The notes: generated by a model from the letters alone, not told the origin. A DNA stretch of 28,462 nucleotides from JALZAA01 sp046724435 (GCA_046724435.1 JBKOWN010000041.1:1-28462); one strand, 5' to 3'. Counted from the stretch's first letter, positions 14,775-22,635 are shown. Program-made: numbers and translations.

Positions 14775-15158
14775 GTGCCTCTGGAGCCCGGACTCGTGGG
14801 AGTCGTCGAGATGGTCGTCACCGACGACGACACCGCGCCCGCGTTCCAGAGCGGCAGCGTGCCCGTGCTTGCGACCGGGCGCGTCGTCGGGCTCGCGGAG
14901 TCGGCCACCGTCCTTGCCGTTGGCGACCGCCTCGGCGAGGGCACGACCACCGTCGGCTATCGCGTGCAGCTCGACCACCTGGCCCCGACCGCGGTCGGGA
15001 GTCACGTCAGGGCGGAGGCGGTGCTCGAGGCCGTGCAGGGGCGGCGCCTGACGTTCCGGGTGTCCGTCACCGACGCCCGTGGCCTCGTCGCGGCGGGGAA
15101 GATCACCCGGGTGGTCGTCGAGCGAGCCCGCTTCCTCGAGAAGGCCGCCGGAGGCTGA
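14775..15158 (+). CDS. FlK-like acyl-CoA thioesterase (hotdog fold)
   Basis: 127 aa, single hotdog domain. It resembles fluoroacetyl-CoA thioesterase FlK: PGLVG opens the domain, VLATGRVVGLAE spans residues 31-42, GTTTVGYRVQLDHLAPTAVG is at 56-75, and VVVERARFLE ends it. Thr34, Glu42 and His68 have exactly the spacing of the FlK triad Thr42, Glu50, His76. The family hydrolyses acyl-CoA; most genomic copies have unknown substrates, and fluoroacetate detoxification should not be assumed. GTG start from the leaderless signal. It is followed after 4 nt by a small membrane protein gene. Confidence 0.85.
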   Translation: MPLEPGLVGVVEMVVTDDDTAPAFQSGSVPVLATGRVVGLAESATVLAVGDRLGEGTTTVGYRVQLDHLAPTAVGSHVRAEAVLEAVQGRRLTFRVSVTDARGLVAAGKITRVVVERARFLEKAAGG

Positions 15159-15162
15159 ACCG

Positions 15163-15696
15163 GTGGCAGGGACACCCCCGCCGCCCTCGGCACCGTGGAC
15201 GGCGCCGCCACCGCCGCCCCCGGCGTGGGCCCCCCGGCCTCCGAAGCCACACCGTCGCCGGCTCTGGATCTACGTGCTCGTCGGCTCCGTCGTCGTGATC
15301 TTCGGCCTCGCCGTCGCGAGCGGGACAATCTGGATCCAGAAGGTCAAGCCACCGATCGACGCCGCCAACGACTACTTGCGAGACATCTCGCGCGGCAACT
15401 ACCGGGCGGCGTTCGACCAGCTCTGCGCGCAGGAGAAGGTCGACGGATCGCCGGAGTCGCTCAGACGCACGGTGGAGGCCCTCGTCTTCTCGTTGAGCGA
15501 CTACGACGTGACCCCGTTCGACGTGCGCCTCGACGGCAGCCACGCGACGGTCAAGGCCGACCTCAACTCCGGCAACAGCAGGGTGACCAACGCCGACGTC
15601 GTGCGGATCCGGTTGCAAGAGATCAACGGAAAGTGGCGGCCGTGCGGCGGCCGGTTCGGATTCGTGGACGCGCCCGTGACGAGCAGGTCCGTGTAG
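15163..15696 (+). CDS. Proline-rich single-pass membrane protein with NTF2-like (DUF4878-type) domain
   Basis: 177 aa. The first 40 residues are Pro/Ala-rich and presumably cytoplasmic. A membrane helix spans about residues 45-67. The outer domain starts KPPIDAANDYLRDISRGNYR and continues with AAFDQLCAQEK, an arrangement seen in DUF4878/NTF2-like extracellular modules common in actinobacteria; it contains alternating strands ending KWRPCGG. Function unknown. The GTG at 15163 has GGAGG 8 nt upstream, inside the end of the thioesterase gene, so the two are an operon. Its TAG directly abuts the stop of the convergent thiamine-enzyme gene (15697). Confidence 0.75.
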   Translation: MAGTPPPPSAPWTAPPPPPPAWAPRPPKPHRRRLWIYVLVGSVVVIFGLAVASGTIWIQKVKPPIDAANDYLRDISRGNYRAAFDQLCAQEKVDGSPESLRRTVEALVFSLSDYDVTPFDVRLDGSHATVKADLNSGNSRVTNADVVRIRLQEINGKWRPCGGRFGFVDAPVTSRSV

Positions 15697-17334
15697 TCAA
15701 GCGAGGTTGCTCGAGCGCGGGTACGCGTCGTCCGGATCGGTGAGGACGTTGACGAGCGAGGGACCCGGTGTCGCGAACGCGCGGTCGAGCGCGGGGCCGA
15801 TCTCGCTCGGCTCGGCGACGAGCTCGCCGTGACCGCCGAGCGCGCTCATCACCTCGTCGTAGAGCGTTCCGGGACGGAGCTCGGCTGCGACGTCGTATCC
15901 GTAGATGAGCTGCATCGGATGCTTCTCGAGCCCCCAGATCCCGTTGTTGCCGACGATCCCGACGACGTCGGCGCCGAATCGCACGAGCGTGTCGAGGTCG
16001 CCGAGCGAAAACCCGAGCGCGCCGTCACCCCACATCACGACGACCTGCCGCCCGGGATGCGCGAGAGCGGCGGCGAGCGCGTAGCCGCACCCGGTGCCGA
16101 GGCAGCCGTACGGTCCCGGGTCGAGGAAGCCGCCGGGCCGGAACGTGTCGACGTACTTGCCGGCGTACGACACGAAATCGCCGCCGTCGCCGATGACGAT
16201 CGCGTCGCGGTCCAGTCGGCGCAGGAGCTCGCCGTAGACGCGCGCCGGCCGGATCGGCGACGCGTCGGCGGCCAGGTCGTCTGCTTCGCGAGCGCGACGC
16301 GCGTTCTCCTCTTCGCGTAGCCGCGCCACCCACGCATCCCGTTTACGGCTCGGTGACGGCACCCCAGTCGTGTCGGCGATGGCGGCGAGCATCAGGGCGA
16401 GGTTCCCCGCCGCGCCGGCCGCCAGGTCCACGCCGGCCGCGACACCGCCGGCGGAGTCGGCGAGATGCACGATGCGGGCATCTCCGAACCGGCCGAACCC
16501 GAGACGGAAGTCGAGCGGCGCACCCGCGACCACGACCAGGTCGGACTCGGCGAAGGCCACGCCCCGCACCCGGGAGAACGCGAGCTCGTGGTCGGCCGGA
16601 AGCAGGCCGCGCCCGAGCCCGTTGGCGAACACGGGAACCCGGGCGGCCTCCGCGAATGTACGGAGGGCATCCTCGCCTCGCGCCCAGAAGACGTCGGCGC
16701 CGACCATGAGGACGGGGCGGTCGGCTTCGGCAACCAGCTTGGCGATTGCGGCCATGGCATCGGCGTCGGGCGCGGCGCCGGCAAGCTCGGTGAGCCGCGG
16801 AGGATCAGGAAGGGTGGCCGATGCCGTACCCCAGGCGTCGAGCGGGACGTCGACGAACGCCGGACCACGGTGTGGCGTGCGCGCGGCGCGGAGGGCCGTG
16901 TCGACCAGCCTCGGGATCTGTTCGGACGACGGCGCGGTTTCGGCCGTCTTCGTGACGGACGCGACGATCGGCACGTGGTCGAGCTCCTGCAGCGACCCGG
17001 CGCCCCATCGCGCCTGCGGCGCGCGTCCGCCGATCACGAGCATCGGTGTCCCGTTGAGCAACGCGGACGTGATAGCGCTGATCCCGTTGGTCACGCCCGG
17101 GCCCGCCGTCAGCGCGGCGACACCCGGCCGTCGGGTCACCTTGGCCCACCCCTCCGCCGCAAACGTCGCCGTCTGCTCGTGTCGCGTGTCGACGAGCCGG
17201 ATCCCAGTCTTCACGCACCCGTCGTAGAGCGGGAAGAGGTGCCCGCCCGACAAGGTGAAGAGCGTGTCGACGTCGTGGCGGCGGAGCGTCTCGGCCGCCA
17301 GCCGGCCGCCGTCGGCCTCGAGCTGCTCGCTCAC
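15697..17334 (-). CDS. Thiamine-diphosphate-dependent enzyme (acetolactate synthase / 2-hydroxyacyl-CoA lyase-like)
   Basis: 545 aa with the three-domain layout of the acetolactate-synthase family. The N-terminal PYR domain carries the catalytic Glu53 in DTRHEQTATFAAEGWAK (residues 49-65) and GPGVTNG (78-84). The PP domain binds thiamine diphosphate via GDGALGF (436-442) through GNN (462-464). The stretch GGDFVSYAGKYVD to LDPGPYGCLGTG (384-415) recalls 2-hydroxyacyl-CoA lyase and oxalyl-CoA decarboxylase rather than biosynthetic IlvB, and no small subunit (IlvN) gene is nearby. Substrate unresolved. GTG start at 17334 overlaps the hydrolase stop by 4 nt (GTGA), so the pair is coupled. Confidence 0.88.
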   Translation of the reverse strand: MSEQLEADGGRLAAETLRRHDVDTLFTLSGGHLFPLYDGCVKTGIRLVDTRHEQTATFAAEGWAKVTRRPGVAALTAGPGVTNGISAITSALLNGTPMLVIGGRAPQARWGAGSLQELDHVPIVASVTKTAETAPSSEQIPRLVDTALRAARTPHRGPAFVDVPLDAWGTASATLPDPPRLTELAGAAPDADAMAAIAKLVAEADRPVLMVGADVFWARGEDALRTFAEAARVPVFANGLGRGLLPADHELAFSRVRGVAFAESDLVVVAGAPLDFRLGFGRFGDARIVHLADSAGGVAAGVDLAAGAAGNLALMLAAIADTTGVPSPSRKRDAWVARLREEENARRAREADDLAADASPIRPARVYGELLRRLDRDAIVIGDGGDFVSYAGKYVDTFRPGGFLDPGPYGCLGTGCGYALAAALAHPGRQVVVMWGDGALGFSLGDLDTLVRFGADVVGIVGNNGIWGLEKHPMQLIYGYDVAAELRPGTLYDEVMSALGGHGELVAEPSEIGPALDRAFATPGPSLVNVLTDPDDAYPRSSNLA

Positions 17335-18158
17335 GCAGCCGGCGCGCGCTCGATGCCGAGCAGGAAGCCGTCCACCGCGTCGAACCATGCGATCGGGTTC
17401 TCGAGCTGCGGCGAGTGACCCGCGTCGTGCACGACGACGAGCTCGGCGCCGGGGATCGTCGCAGCCATGTCGCGCGACGCATCGACGAACGGCTTGTCCT
17501 GCTCGCCGACGATGACCAGCGTGGGGCAATGCACGCCTGCGAGCAGCGCGAGCTGGTCGGGCTGGTGCACGAGCTCCCGGAGCATCGTCGCCCACATCAC
17601 GGGTGACACCGCCTGCCAGTTCCGTGCCTCGTACTCCACGAGCTCGGGTCGCTCGGCGAGAACGCGCAGGTGCGCGGGCGACTCGAGAGTTCCCGCTTCG
17701 TCGAGCAACGGCTTGAGGACGTCCTTGCCCTGCTCGAGCATGATCGCGGCGGCGAGGTCGGCCAGTTCCGGGTCGAGCCCGGGGATCGGCCCCGGCGACG
17801 TGTCCATCAGGACGAGCGCATCGATCCGTTCGGGCGCCGCTAGCACGACCCGCCGCGCCACCATCCCGCCCATCGAATGCCCGAGCAGCCGAAACGCTTC
17901 GATGCCCATCGCGTCGGCGACGCCCAACACGTCGGCAGCCATCCGGTCGAACGAGTAGTCGGCCGCGTCGGGTGGGTCGTCGCTCTCGCCGTGCCCGCGG
18001 TGGTCGAAGGTGACCACCCGGTGGCGCGCCGCCAGCGCGTCGACGTGGTCGGCGAAGTCCTCCTTCGCCCCGCCGAACCCGTGGACGAGCAGCAGCCCCG
18101 GCCCGCTCCCGGTGTCGGTGACCTCGAGAGCAACGCCGTCGTCCATGGTCACGCGCAT
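17331..18158 (-). CDS. Alpha/beta hydrolase
   Basis: 275 aa, complete fold. Oxyanion loop LVHGFGG (residues 24-30), nucleophile elbow GHSMGG (Ser95), acid Asp221 in VGEQDKPF, and His248 in DAGHSPQLENP. The cap region between about 120 and 200 is short. Relatives include esterases, lactonases and C-C bond hydrolases; the substrate is unknown. The ATG at 18158 follows GGGAGGGG; a longer open frame upstream is not supported and would cross the divergent promoter. It lies first in a two-gene operon with the thiamine enzyme, suggesting that one acts on the other's product or substrate. Confidence 0.9.
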   Translation of the reverse strand: MRVTMDDGVALEVTDTGSGPGLLLVHGFGGAKEDFADHVDALAARHRVVTFDHRGHGESDDPPDAADYSFDRMAADVLGVADAMGIEAFRLLGHSMGGMVARRVVLAAPERIDALVLMDTSPGPIPGLDPELADLAAAIMLEQGKDVLKPLLDEAGTLESPAHLRVLAERPELVEYEARNWQAVSPVMWATMLRELVHQPDQLALLAGVHCPTLVIVGEQDKPFVDASRDMAATIPGAELVVVHDAGHSPQLENPIAWFDAVDGFLLGIERAPAA

Positions 18159-18225
18159 GCGGATTCCCCTCCCGAACGGCGCGTCCACCCCCCCGACCTC
18201 CGTCGGGGCAGGCAAGATGCGCTTG

Positions 18226-18231
18226 TAGGCT
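18226..18231 (+). promoter_or_regulatory. Putative leaderless -10 element (TAGGCT) of the YbhN-type gene
   Basis: TAGGCT, then ACGCCG (6 nt), then ATG at 18238. There is no Shine-Dalgarno, and the 79-nt gap is shared with the divergent hydrolase gene. Confidence 0.55.
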
Positions 18232-18237
18232 ACGCCG

Positions 18238-19242
18238 ATGGCCGTGACCGACACCGCGGCACCGTCACGCCGCCAATCCCTGGGCCGATGGCTGCGCATC
18301 ATCGTCAGTGCGGCGCTGCTCGCGGTGCTGGTCACGAAGATCCACCCCCAAGACCTGCTCCCCGAGCGGCGCACCGTCTCGACCCTCGCCTTCCTGATCG
18401 CCGGCCTGATCCTGACGGCGCTCGGCATCGTCCTGTCGGCATGGCGATGGCAACGGGTGCTCCAGGTCTTCGACGTCGCAGTCCCGCTGCGAACCCTCAC
18501 GAAGCACTACTTCGCCGGTCAGTTCGTCGGGAACGTGCTCCCATCGACGATCGGCGGCGACGTGGTGCGCGTCAGCCGGGGCACAACGACGACGGGCTCG
18601 GGCACCGTCGCGTTCGCGTCGGTCGTCTTGGAACGGCTGTCCGGATTCATCGCGCTCCCGCTGCTCGTGTTCCTCGGCTTCTTGATCCGTCCGTCGCTGC
18701 TCGACAACAACCACGCGTGGATCGCACTCGCCATCGCGTTCGGCACGCTCGCGCTCCTGGCGCTGATTCTCGTCGTCGCCGGACACCCGAAGATCGCGGG
18801 CCGATTCGCCGACCGAGAGAACTGGATGCGGTTCATCGGAGCGGTACATGTCGGCATCGACCGGCTCCGCCACCAACCCCTCGAGGCACTCGGCGTGCTC
18901 GGCGCCGCTCTCATCTATCAACTCTCGGTCGTCGCCGCCGTCTTCTGTGCCGTACATGCGCTCGGAATCTCGATCCCGAACGCGGCCGTGATCGCGTTCG
19001 TGCCGGCGGTGGCGATGGGACAGACGGTCCCGCTGTCCGTGAGCGGGTTCGGCGTCCGCGAGGGCCTGCTCGTGCTCCTCCTGCACCCGCTCGGCGTGTC
19101 GACCTCGAGTGCCGTCGCGCTCGGCCTGTTCTGGTACGGGATGCTGCTCATCGTGAGCCTGGTCGGCGCGCCGGCGTTTGCGATGGGCCAGCGTGCTGTG
19201 CGCTCGGCGACGAGGTCGGGCAGCAACACGACCAAGCAGTGA
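18238..19242 (+). CDS. YbhN/UPF0104-type membrane protein (lysylphosphatidylglycerol synthase TM-like)
   Basis: 334 aa, with about eight hydrophobic segments. It belongs to the flippase-like family related to the membrane half of MprF and to AglD. Conserved features are the amphipathic start LRIIVSAALLAVLVTKI, LSAWRWQRVL, NVLPSTIGGDVVRVSRG (about residues 100-116), VVLERLSGF and SVSGFGVREGLLVLL near the end. Members are thought to move or modify lipids across the cytoplasmic membrane; the lipid here is unknown. It is coupled to the following PAP2 gene by a GTGA overlap, which supports a lipid-handling operon. Confidence 0.87.
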   Translation: MAVTDTAAPSRRQSLGRWLRIIVSAALLAVLVTKIHPQDLLPERRTVSTLAFLIAGLILTALGIVLSAWRWQRVLQVFDVAVPLRTLTKHYFAGQFVGNVLPSTIGGDVVRVSRGTTTTGSGTVAFASVVLERLSGFIALPLLVFLGFLIRPSLLDNNHAWIALAIAFGTLALLALILVVAGHPKIAGRFADRENWMRFIGAVHVGIDRLRHQPLEALGVLGAALIYQLSVVAAVFCAVHALGISIPNAAVIAFVPAVAMGQTVPLSVSGFGVREGLLVLLLHPLGVSTSSAVALGLFWYGMLLIVSLVGAPAFAMGQRAVRSATRSGSNTTKQ

Positions 19243-20030
19243 GCATCCTGGAGCGGCCCGAAGGCCGCTTGCTCCCTCGACTGCCGGGCGGACGCCGGCT
19301 CCGCGACGGCCACTACATCTACTGGTGGCTCGAGATCCTCGCCGTCGCTGCGTTCTACCTCGTCTACACGGCGATCCGGAACGCCAACGAAGGGAGTACC
19401 GCCGAAGCGTTCACCCACGCCAAGGAGCTCATCCGGATCCAGGGTGCCCTCGGCCTCAACCAGGAGCGGGTCCTCCAGGAATGGGCGCTCCATTTCAAGC
19501 CGCTCATCGTCGCCTGCAACTACTTCTACGGATCGTTGCACTTCGTCGTGACGGCCGGCGTCGGCATCTACCTGTTTCGCAAATGGAGCGACGACTGGCC
19601 GCTTTGGCGGAACACGCTCGCGATCACGACCGGGATCGCGCTCATCGGCTTCATCCTGTGGCCGCTCATGCCGCCGCGCCTGCTGCCGGAGAGCTATGGC
19701 TTCGTCGACACGCTGGCGAAGTACCCCACGTTCTGGTCCTTCAACTCGGGAGCGGTGAGCAAGATCTCGAACCAGTTCGCGGCGATGCCCAGCGTGCATT
19801 GCGCGTGGGCGCTGTGGTGCGCATGTGTCATGGTGCCCCGAGCGCGTCATCGTTGGATCAAAGTCGCGTTTGCGCTGTACCCCGTGGGAACGGTCACCGC
19901 CATCGTCCTCACCGGGAACCACTACTTCCTCGATGCGGTCGGGGGCTTCGCCGTCTTCGGCATCGGGTACGCGCTCGCCCGCCCGCTCACCCACGCCGGC
20001 CAGGGCCCACCCGCTCCGGTCACCACGTAG
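19239..20030 (+). CDS. PAP2-superfamily membrane enzyme (inositol-phosphotransferase-like)
   Basis: 263 aa, with about six membrane segments. Motif AMPSVHCAW (residues 182-190, His187) and GNHYFLDAVGGF (227-238, His228 and Asp232) form the phosphatase triad as in PAP2 relatives of the AUR1/inositol-phosphorylceramide synthase group. It probably hydrolyses or transfers a phosphate head group on a lipid at the outer membrane face. The GTG at 19239 overlaps the preceding stop (GTGA). The longer open frame upstream is an out-of-frame shadow of the YbhN gene. Substrate unknown. Confidence 0.85.
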   Translation: MSILERPEGRLLPRLPGGRRLRDGHYIYWWLEILAVAAFYLVYTAIRNANEGSTAEAFTHAKELIRIQGALGLNQERVLQEWALHFKPLIVACNYFYGSLHFVVTAGVGIYLFRKWSDDWPLWRNTLAITTGIALIGFILWPLMPPRLLPESYGFVDTLAKYPTFWSFNSGAVSKISNQFAAMPSVHCAWALWCACVMVPRARHRWIKVAFALYPVGTVTAIVLTGNHYFLDAVGGFAVFGIGYALARPLTHAGQGPPAPVTT

Positions 20031-20043
20031 CAAGGAACAGCAC

Positions 20044-20808
20044 ATGGACCTGGACCACGTAGCTCTGGCGACGCGCGACGTCCGCGACGCCCTCGACGTG
20101 CTCGTCGGCGAGCTCGGCGGGACGGTCCTGTTCGGCGGCCACAGCGTCGGGTTCCGCCCCATGCAGCTGCGGCTGGGCGACGCCACGGAAGGCATGAACG
20201 TCGAGCTGCTCGAGCCCTGGGACGTCGAACGGAACGACTTCCTCGAGCGCTTCGTCGCCCGGCACGGCCCCGGCCCGCACCACCTCACGTTCAAGGTCGA
20301 GGATCTCGCCGCGACTCTCGAACGCGTCCGCAGCGCCGGCTACCGCCCCGTCAACGTCGACCTCTCCGACCCCGACTGGAAGGAAGCGTTCCTCCACCCG
20401 CGCGAAGCGCACGGGACCGTCGTGCAGCTCGCCGAGGCCCATGGGGACTGGGGCACGCTGGCGGAGCAGATCGATCGCTCGCGACGGCTCGGCGCCGACG
20501 GCCACCCCCGCTGGTGGCCGGACCCGCCTCCGCGTGGCGACCGGGCCGGGATGTTGCGGCGCGTCGTGATCAGCACGCCGTCGCTGCCGGCGACCCTCGG
20601 GTTCTTCGCCGGCTTGCTGCAGGGCGACGAGGTCGCGGGGGGCGAGGGCTGGATCGAGCTCGCGTGGCCGGGAGCGGGACGGGTGAAGCTCGAGGACCGG
20701 CCCGGCCGGCCGCCGGGCATCGACCGTCTCGAAGCCGACGTCGTGGGCGAGGGCCCCCTCGGCGAGCGGGTCGTCGCCGGGACGCGCATCCTGCTCGAGC
20801 CGCGCTGA
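20044..20808 (+). CDS. VOC-superfamily (glyoxalase-like) protein
   Basis: 254 aa, two tandem vicinal-oxygen-chelate modules. The N-terminal half (MDLDHVALATRDV, then GPGPHHLTFKVEDL at about residues 76-89 and GTVVQLAEAHG) looks like methylmalonyl-CoA epimerase/glyoxalase modules with metal-binding His5 and His80. The C-terminal half (LRRVVISTPSLPATLGFFAG onward) is a shorter, degenerate module with fewer ligands. AAGGA lies about 10 nt before the ATG. It starts 13 nt after the PAP2 gene and is likely co-transcribed. The reaction is unknown. Confidence 0.85.
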   Translation: MDLDHVALATRDVRDALDVLVGELGGTVLFGGHSVGFRPMQLRLGDATEGMNVELLEPWDVERNDFLERFVARHGPGPHHLTFKVEDLAATLERVRSAGYRPVNVDLSDPDWKEAFLHPREAHGTVVQLAEAHGDWGTLAEQIDRSRRLGADGHPRWWPDPPPRGDRAGMLRRVVISTPSLPATLGFFAGLLQGDEVAGGEGWIELAWPGAGRVKLEDRPGRPPGIDRLEADVVGEGPLGERVVAGTRILLEPR

Positions 20809-20826
20809 CTCTCTGGTCCAGGCGCG

Positions 20827-21093
20827 TCAGCCGTCTCGCTCGTCGCGCCGGACACGACGACGCCGCCGTCCGAGCAGGTAGGCGACGAGCATCCCGAGCA
20901 GGGCGGAGACGATGATCACGTAGATGACCCGCGCGTCCCAGTGGAAGAAGAGAAAGGAGACCCGAACGTCTCTCGTGTTCTGGACCGCGAAGATCACGAG
21001 CAGGGCCGCGACGACGAGCGCCACGATCAGGCGCATCTGATTCTCGCGAGTCGGCGGCCGCCTGCGCGGCGGTCGCTGCGGCTCGTCGGCCAT
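20827..21093 (-). CDS. LapA/DUF1049-type small membrane protein
   Basis: 88 aa with two membrane helices. The diagnostic AVQNTRDVRVSFLFF sits at the end of the first helix and the start of the loop, as in LapA/YciS-type proteins (lipopolysaccharide assembly protein A domain). In actinobacteria, which lack LPS, its job is unknown, perhaps membrane-protein complex assembly. A basic Arg-rich tail follows helix 2. GGAGGGAG precedes the ATG at 21093. It is convergent with the VOC gene and 26 nt downstream of the LysR stop, in the same direction. Confidence 0.85.
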   Translation of the reverse strand: MADEPQRPPRRRPPTRENQMRLIVALVVAALLVIFAVQNTRDVRVSFLFFHWDARVIYVIIVSALLGMLVAYLLGRRRRRVRRDERDG

Positions 21094-21119
21094 GACGCGC
21101 TCCCTCCGGACCGCCGACG

Positions 21120-22046
21120 CTACCTCGCCCCGCCGGCCGCGGCCGCTGCCGCCGCCTGCTCGTCCCGATGCCGAGTGATGAGCCTGCGCACGCCGTCACG
21201 CACGGCGCGGTCGGCCAACGACAAGTACGACTCGCGTGCGGTGATCAGCCCCAAGCGGCGCGGCGGAACGTCGCGGAGCGCGACGCGGCGCACACGCGTG
21301 AGCTCGGGGGGGATCGCGGTCTCGGGCAGCACCGACGCGCCGCCGCCGGCGGCCACCATGTCGGCGATGAGCCTGATGCCCTCGACCTCGACCGGCACCG
21401 CGATGCTCAGCCCGGTCGCGGCGGCGGCGTCGTCGACCTCGCGGCGCAGCGGGTTCCCGACCGGCGGCAGGATCATGGGCAACACGGCGAGGCGACCGAG
21501 CGAAACCGGCTCCGGCCCGAACTCGGTGGCGTCGGCGGGCACGAGCCCGACCAGCGCCTCGTCGAGGAGGTGCTCGACCGCCAAGCGGGGCGACGTCATC
21601 GGCTCGGTCACGACGGCCTGGCCCAGCTCGCCGGCGAGGACCTCCGAGGCGAGCCGCTCGGAGGCGCCCTCGTTGATGCGGAGCTGCACGCCCGGAGCCT
21701 CGGACCGCAGGTCGGCGACCAGCGCCGGGATCACCCAGCGGCTCGCCGTCCCGACGATGCCGAGACTTGCGTGCCCCGTTCGCAATCCCTGCAGCATCGA
21801 CAAGTCGGCCTGCATGGCCTCGAGCTCGCGGCGGATCCGGCGCGCCCGCTCGAGGACGGCGGCCCCGCACTCGGTCGGCATCGCACCCCGCCGGCCCCGG
21901 ACCAGCAGGTCGGCGCCCAGCTCCTCCTCGAGCTGGCGGACCTGCTCGGAGACGTTCGACTGGACCGTCGACAGGGCGTCGGCGGCAGCGGTGAACGACC
22001 CCTGGTCTGCGATGGCCAGGAGCGTGTCGAGGTGTCGAAGTTCCAT
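21120..22046 (-). CDS. LysR-family transcriptional regulator
   Basis: 308 aa. The N-terminal winged helix-turn-helix is MELRHLDTLLAIADQGSFTA (residues 1-20) with VQSNVSEQVRQLEEELGADL; the rest is a periplasmic-binding-type effector domain (GTASRWVIPALVADL, then EGASERL). The ATG at 22046 is chosen because the LysR homology starts there and AAAGGGG lies about 10 nt upstream; a further ATG at 22103 would add 19 unrelated residues and cover the promoter. Effector unknown. Its upstream region carries a palindrome (22088-22102) that could be an auto-regulatory site. Confidence 0.92.
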   Translation of the reverse strand: MELRHLDTLLAIADQGSFTAAADALSTVQSNVSEQVRQLEEELGADLLVRGRRGAMPTECGAAVLERARRIRRELEAMQADLSMLQGLRTGHASLGIVGTASRWVIPALVADLRSEAPGVQLRINEGASERLASEVLAGELGQAVVTEPMTSPRLAVEHLLDEALVGLVPADATEFGPEPVSLGRLAVLPMILPPVGNPLRREVDDAAAATGLSIAVPVEVEGIRLIADMVAAGGGASVLPETAIPPELTRVRRVALRDVPPRRLGLITARESYLSLADRAVRDGVRRLITRHRDEQAAAAAAAGGAR

Positions 22047-22087
22047 CGCCGTGCCCCTTTTGCTCCGACCGTTCCCATCGAAATATA

Positions 22088-22102
22088 TGATGGGTTCCAT
22101 CA
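22088..22102. promoter_or_regulatory. Candidate LysR operator (TGATGG-N3-CCATCA)
   Basis: A perfect 6-bp inverted repeat with a 3-nt centre in the only A/T-rich patch of the region. On the minus strand it lies between TTAGCA (-35-like) and TATATT (-10-like), 16 nt apart, that could drive lysR. LysR proteins commonly bind such palindromes (T-N11-A type) near their own promoter. Confidence 0.5.
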
Positions 22103-22232
22103 ATGCTAACTGTTGGACAGATTCGAGGCCAGCGGTCAGGATGGTGTCAGGACGACTCGGGGGAGCGGTAGCCCCCCACCGGCTCCCCCGAAGTCTCCTT
22201 TTCGAGTTGCACAGCGGCGGAGGTCGGCCTTG

Positions 22233-22580
22233 GTGGCCGTGGAGACCATCTCGAACTTGATCTTCAGCGGGCCCCTGGCGTGGACCGCGGACGCGGCCTG
22301 CCAGGGTCGCAGCGAGCTGTTCTTCGCTCCCGCGGGTGAGCGACCTGAGGCCCGCGTCCTGCGCGAAGGCCAGGCTCGCTCGGTGTGCACGTCATGCCCC
22401 GTCGTGCGGGAATGCCGCGACTGGGCGCGCGACCACCGGGAGTACGGCTTCTGGGGCGGCGAGTCCGAGGAAGAGCGCGCGGCGGCCGGGTTCCGTGTCG
22501 ACATGCCCGTCGGCAGAGTGGCGCGCTACCCGAAGGGCGCCGGCCGTCCGGTACGGCCCCGCGCTCCCCGCGTCGCCTGA
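22233..22580 (+). CDS. WhiB-family Fe-S transcriptional regulator
   Basis: 115 aa. Four cluster cysteines are present: Cys23 (DAACQG), Cys52 and Cys55 (CTSC), and Cys61 (REC). The signature turn YGFWGG (71-76) is followed by ESEEER, and the C-terminus is basic (GRPVRPRAPR), the DNA-contacting tail of the family. WhiB proteins are [4Fe-4S] regulators that bind the primary sigma factor, found only in actinobacteria and their phages. The start is uncertain: GTG 22233 or TTG 22230, both after GGAGG (22219-22223); the longer frame to 22113 has no family similarity. A hairpin follows the stop directly. Confidence 0.9.
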   Translation: MAVETISNLIFSGPLAWTADAACQGRSELFFAPAGERPEARVLREGQARSVCTSCPVVRECRDWARDHREYGFWGGESEEERAAAGFRVDMPVGRVARYPKGAGRPVRPRAPRVA

Positions 22581-22581
22581 G

Positions 22582-22618
22582 GCGTATCTCGAAGACGCTC
22601 CGCGTCCTTCAGATACGC
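22582..22618 (+). terminator. Hairpin after the WhiB gene
   Basis: GCGTATCT (22582-22589) pairs perfectly with AGATACGC (22611-22618). The inner bases GACGC and GCGTC pair around a TCC loop, with a small internal bulge. It starts 1 nt after the WhiB stop and ends 5 nt before the -10 of the next gene. There is no T-run. Confidence 0.6.
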
Positions 22619-22623
22619 ACGCA

Positions 22624-22629
22624 TAGGCT
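22624..22629 (+). promoter_or_regulatory. Putative leaderless -10 element (TAGGCT) of the kinase-like gene
   Basis: TAGGCT, 6 nt (GCCCAC), then GTG at 22636. No ribosome site precedes it. The hairpin of the WhiB gene overlaps the place where a -35 would lie. Confidence 0.55.
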
Positions 22630-22635
22630 GCCCAC

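Noticed and set aside
13332..15005. A longer TldD starting at 15005
   Set aside because: The extension crosses the divergent thioesterase gene and lacks TldD similarity; the GTG at 14723 has a strong ribosome site.
15697..17595. An earlier start for the thiamine enzyme extending into the hydrolase gene
   Set aside because: The added residues are Arg/Ala-rich frame noise; the GTG at 17334 overlaps the hydrolase stop and precedes the conserved domain.
17877..20030. A 717-residue open frame covering the YbhN-type gene and the PAP2 gene
   Set aside because: Its first 450 residues are an out-of-frame translation of the flippase-like gene; only the part from the GTG at 19239 resembles a protein family.
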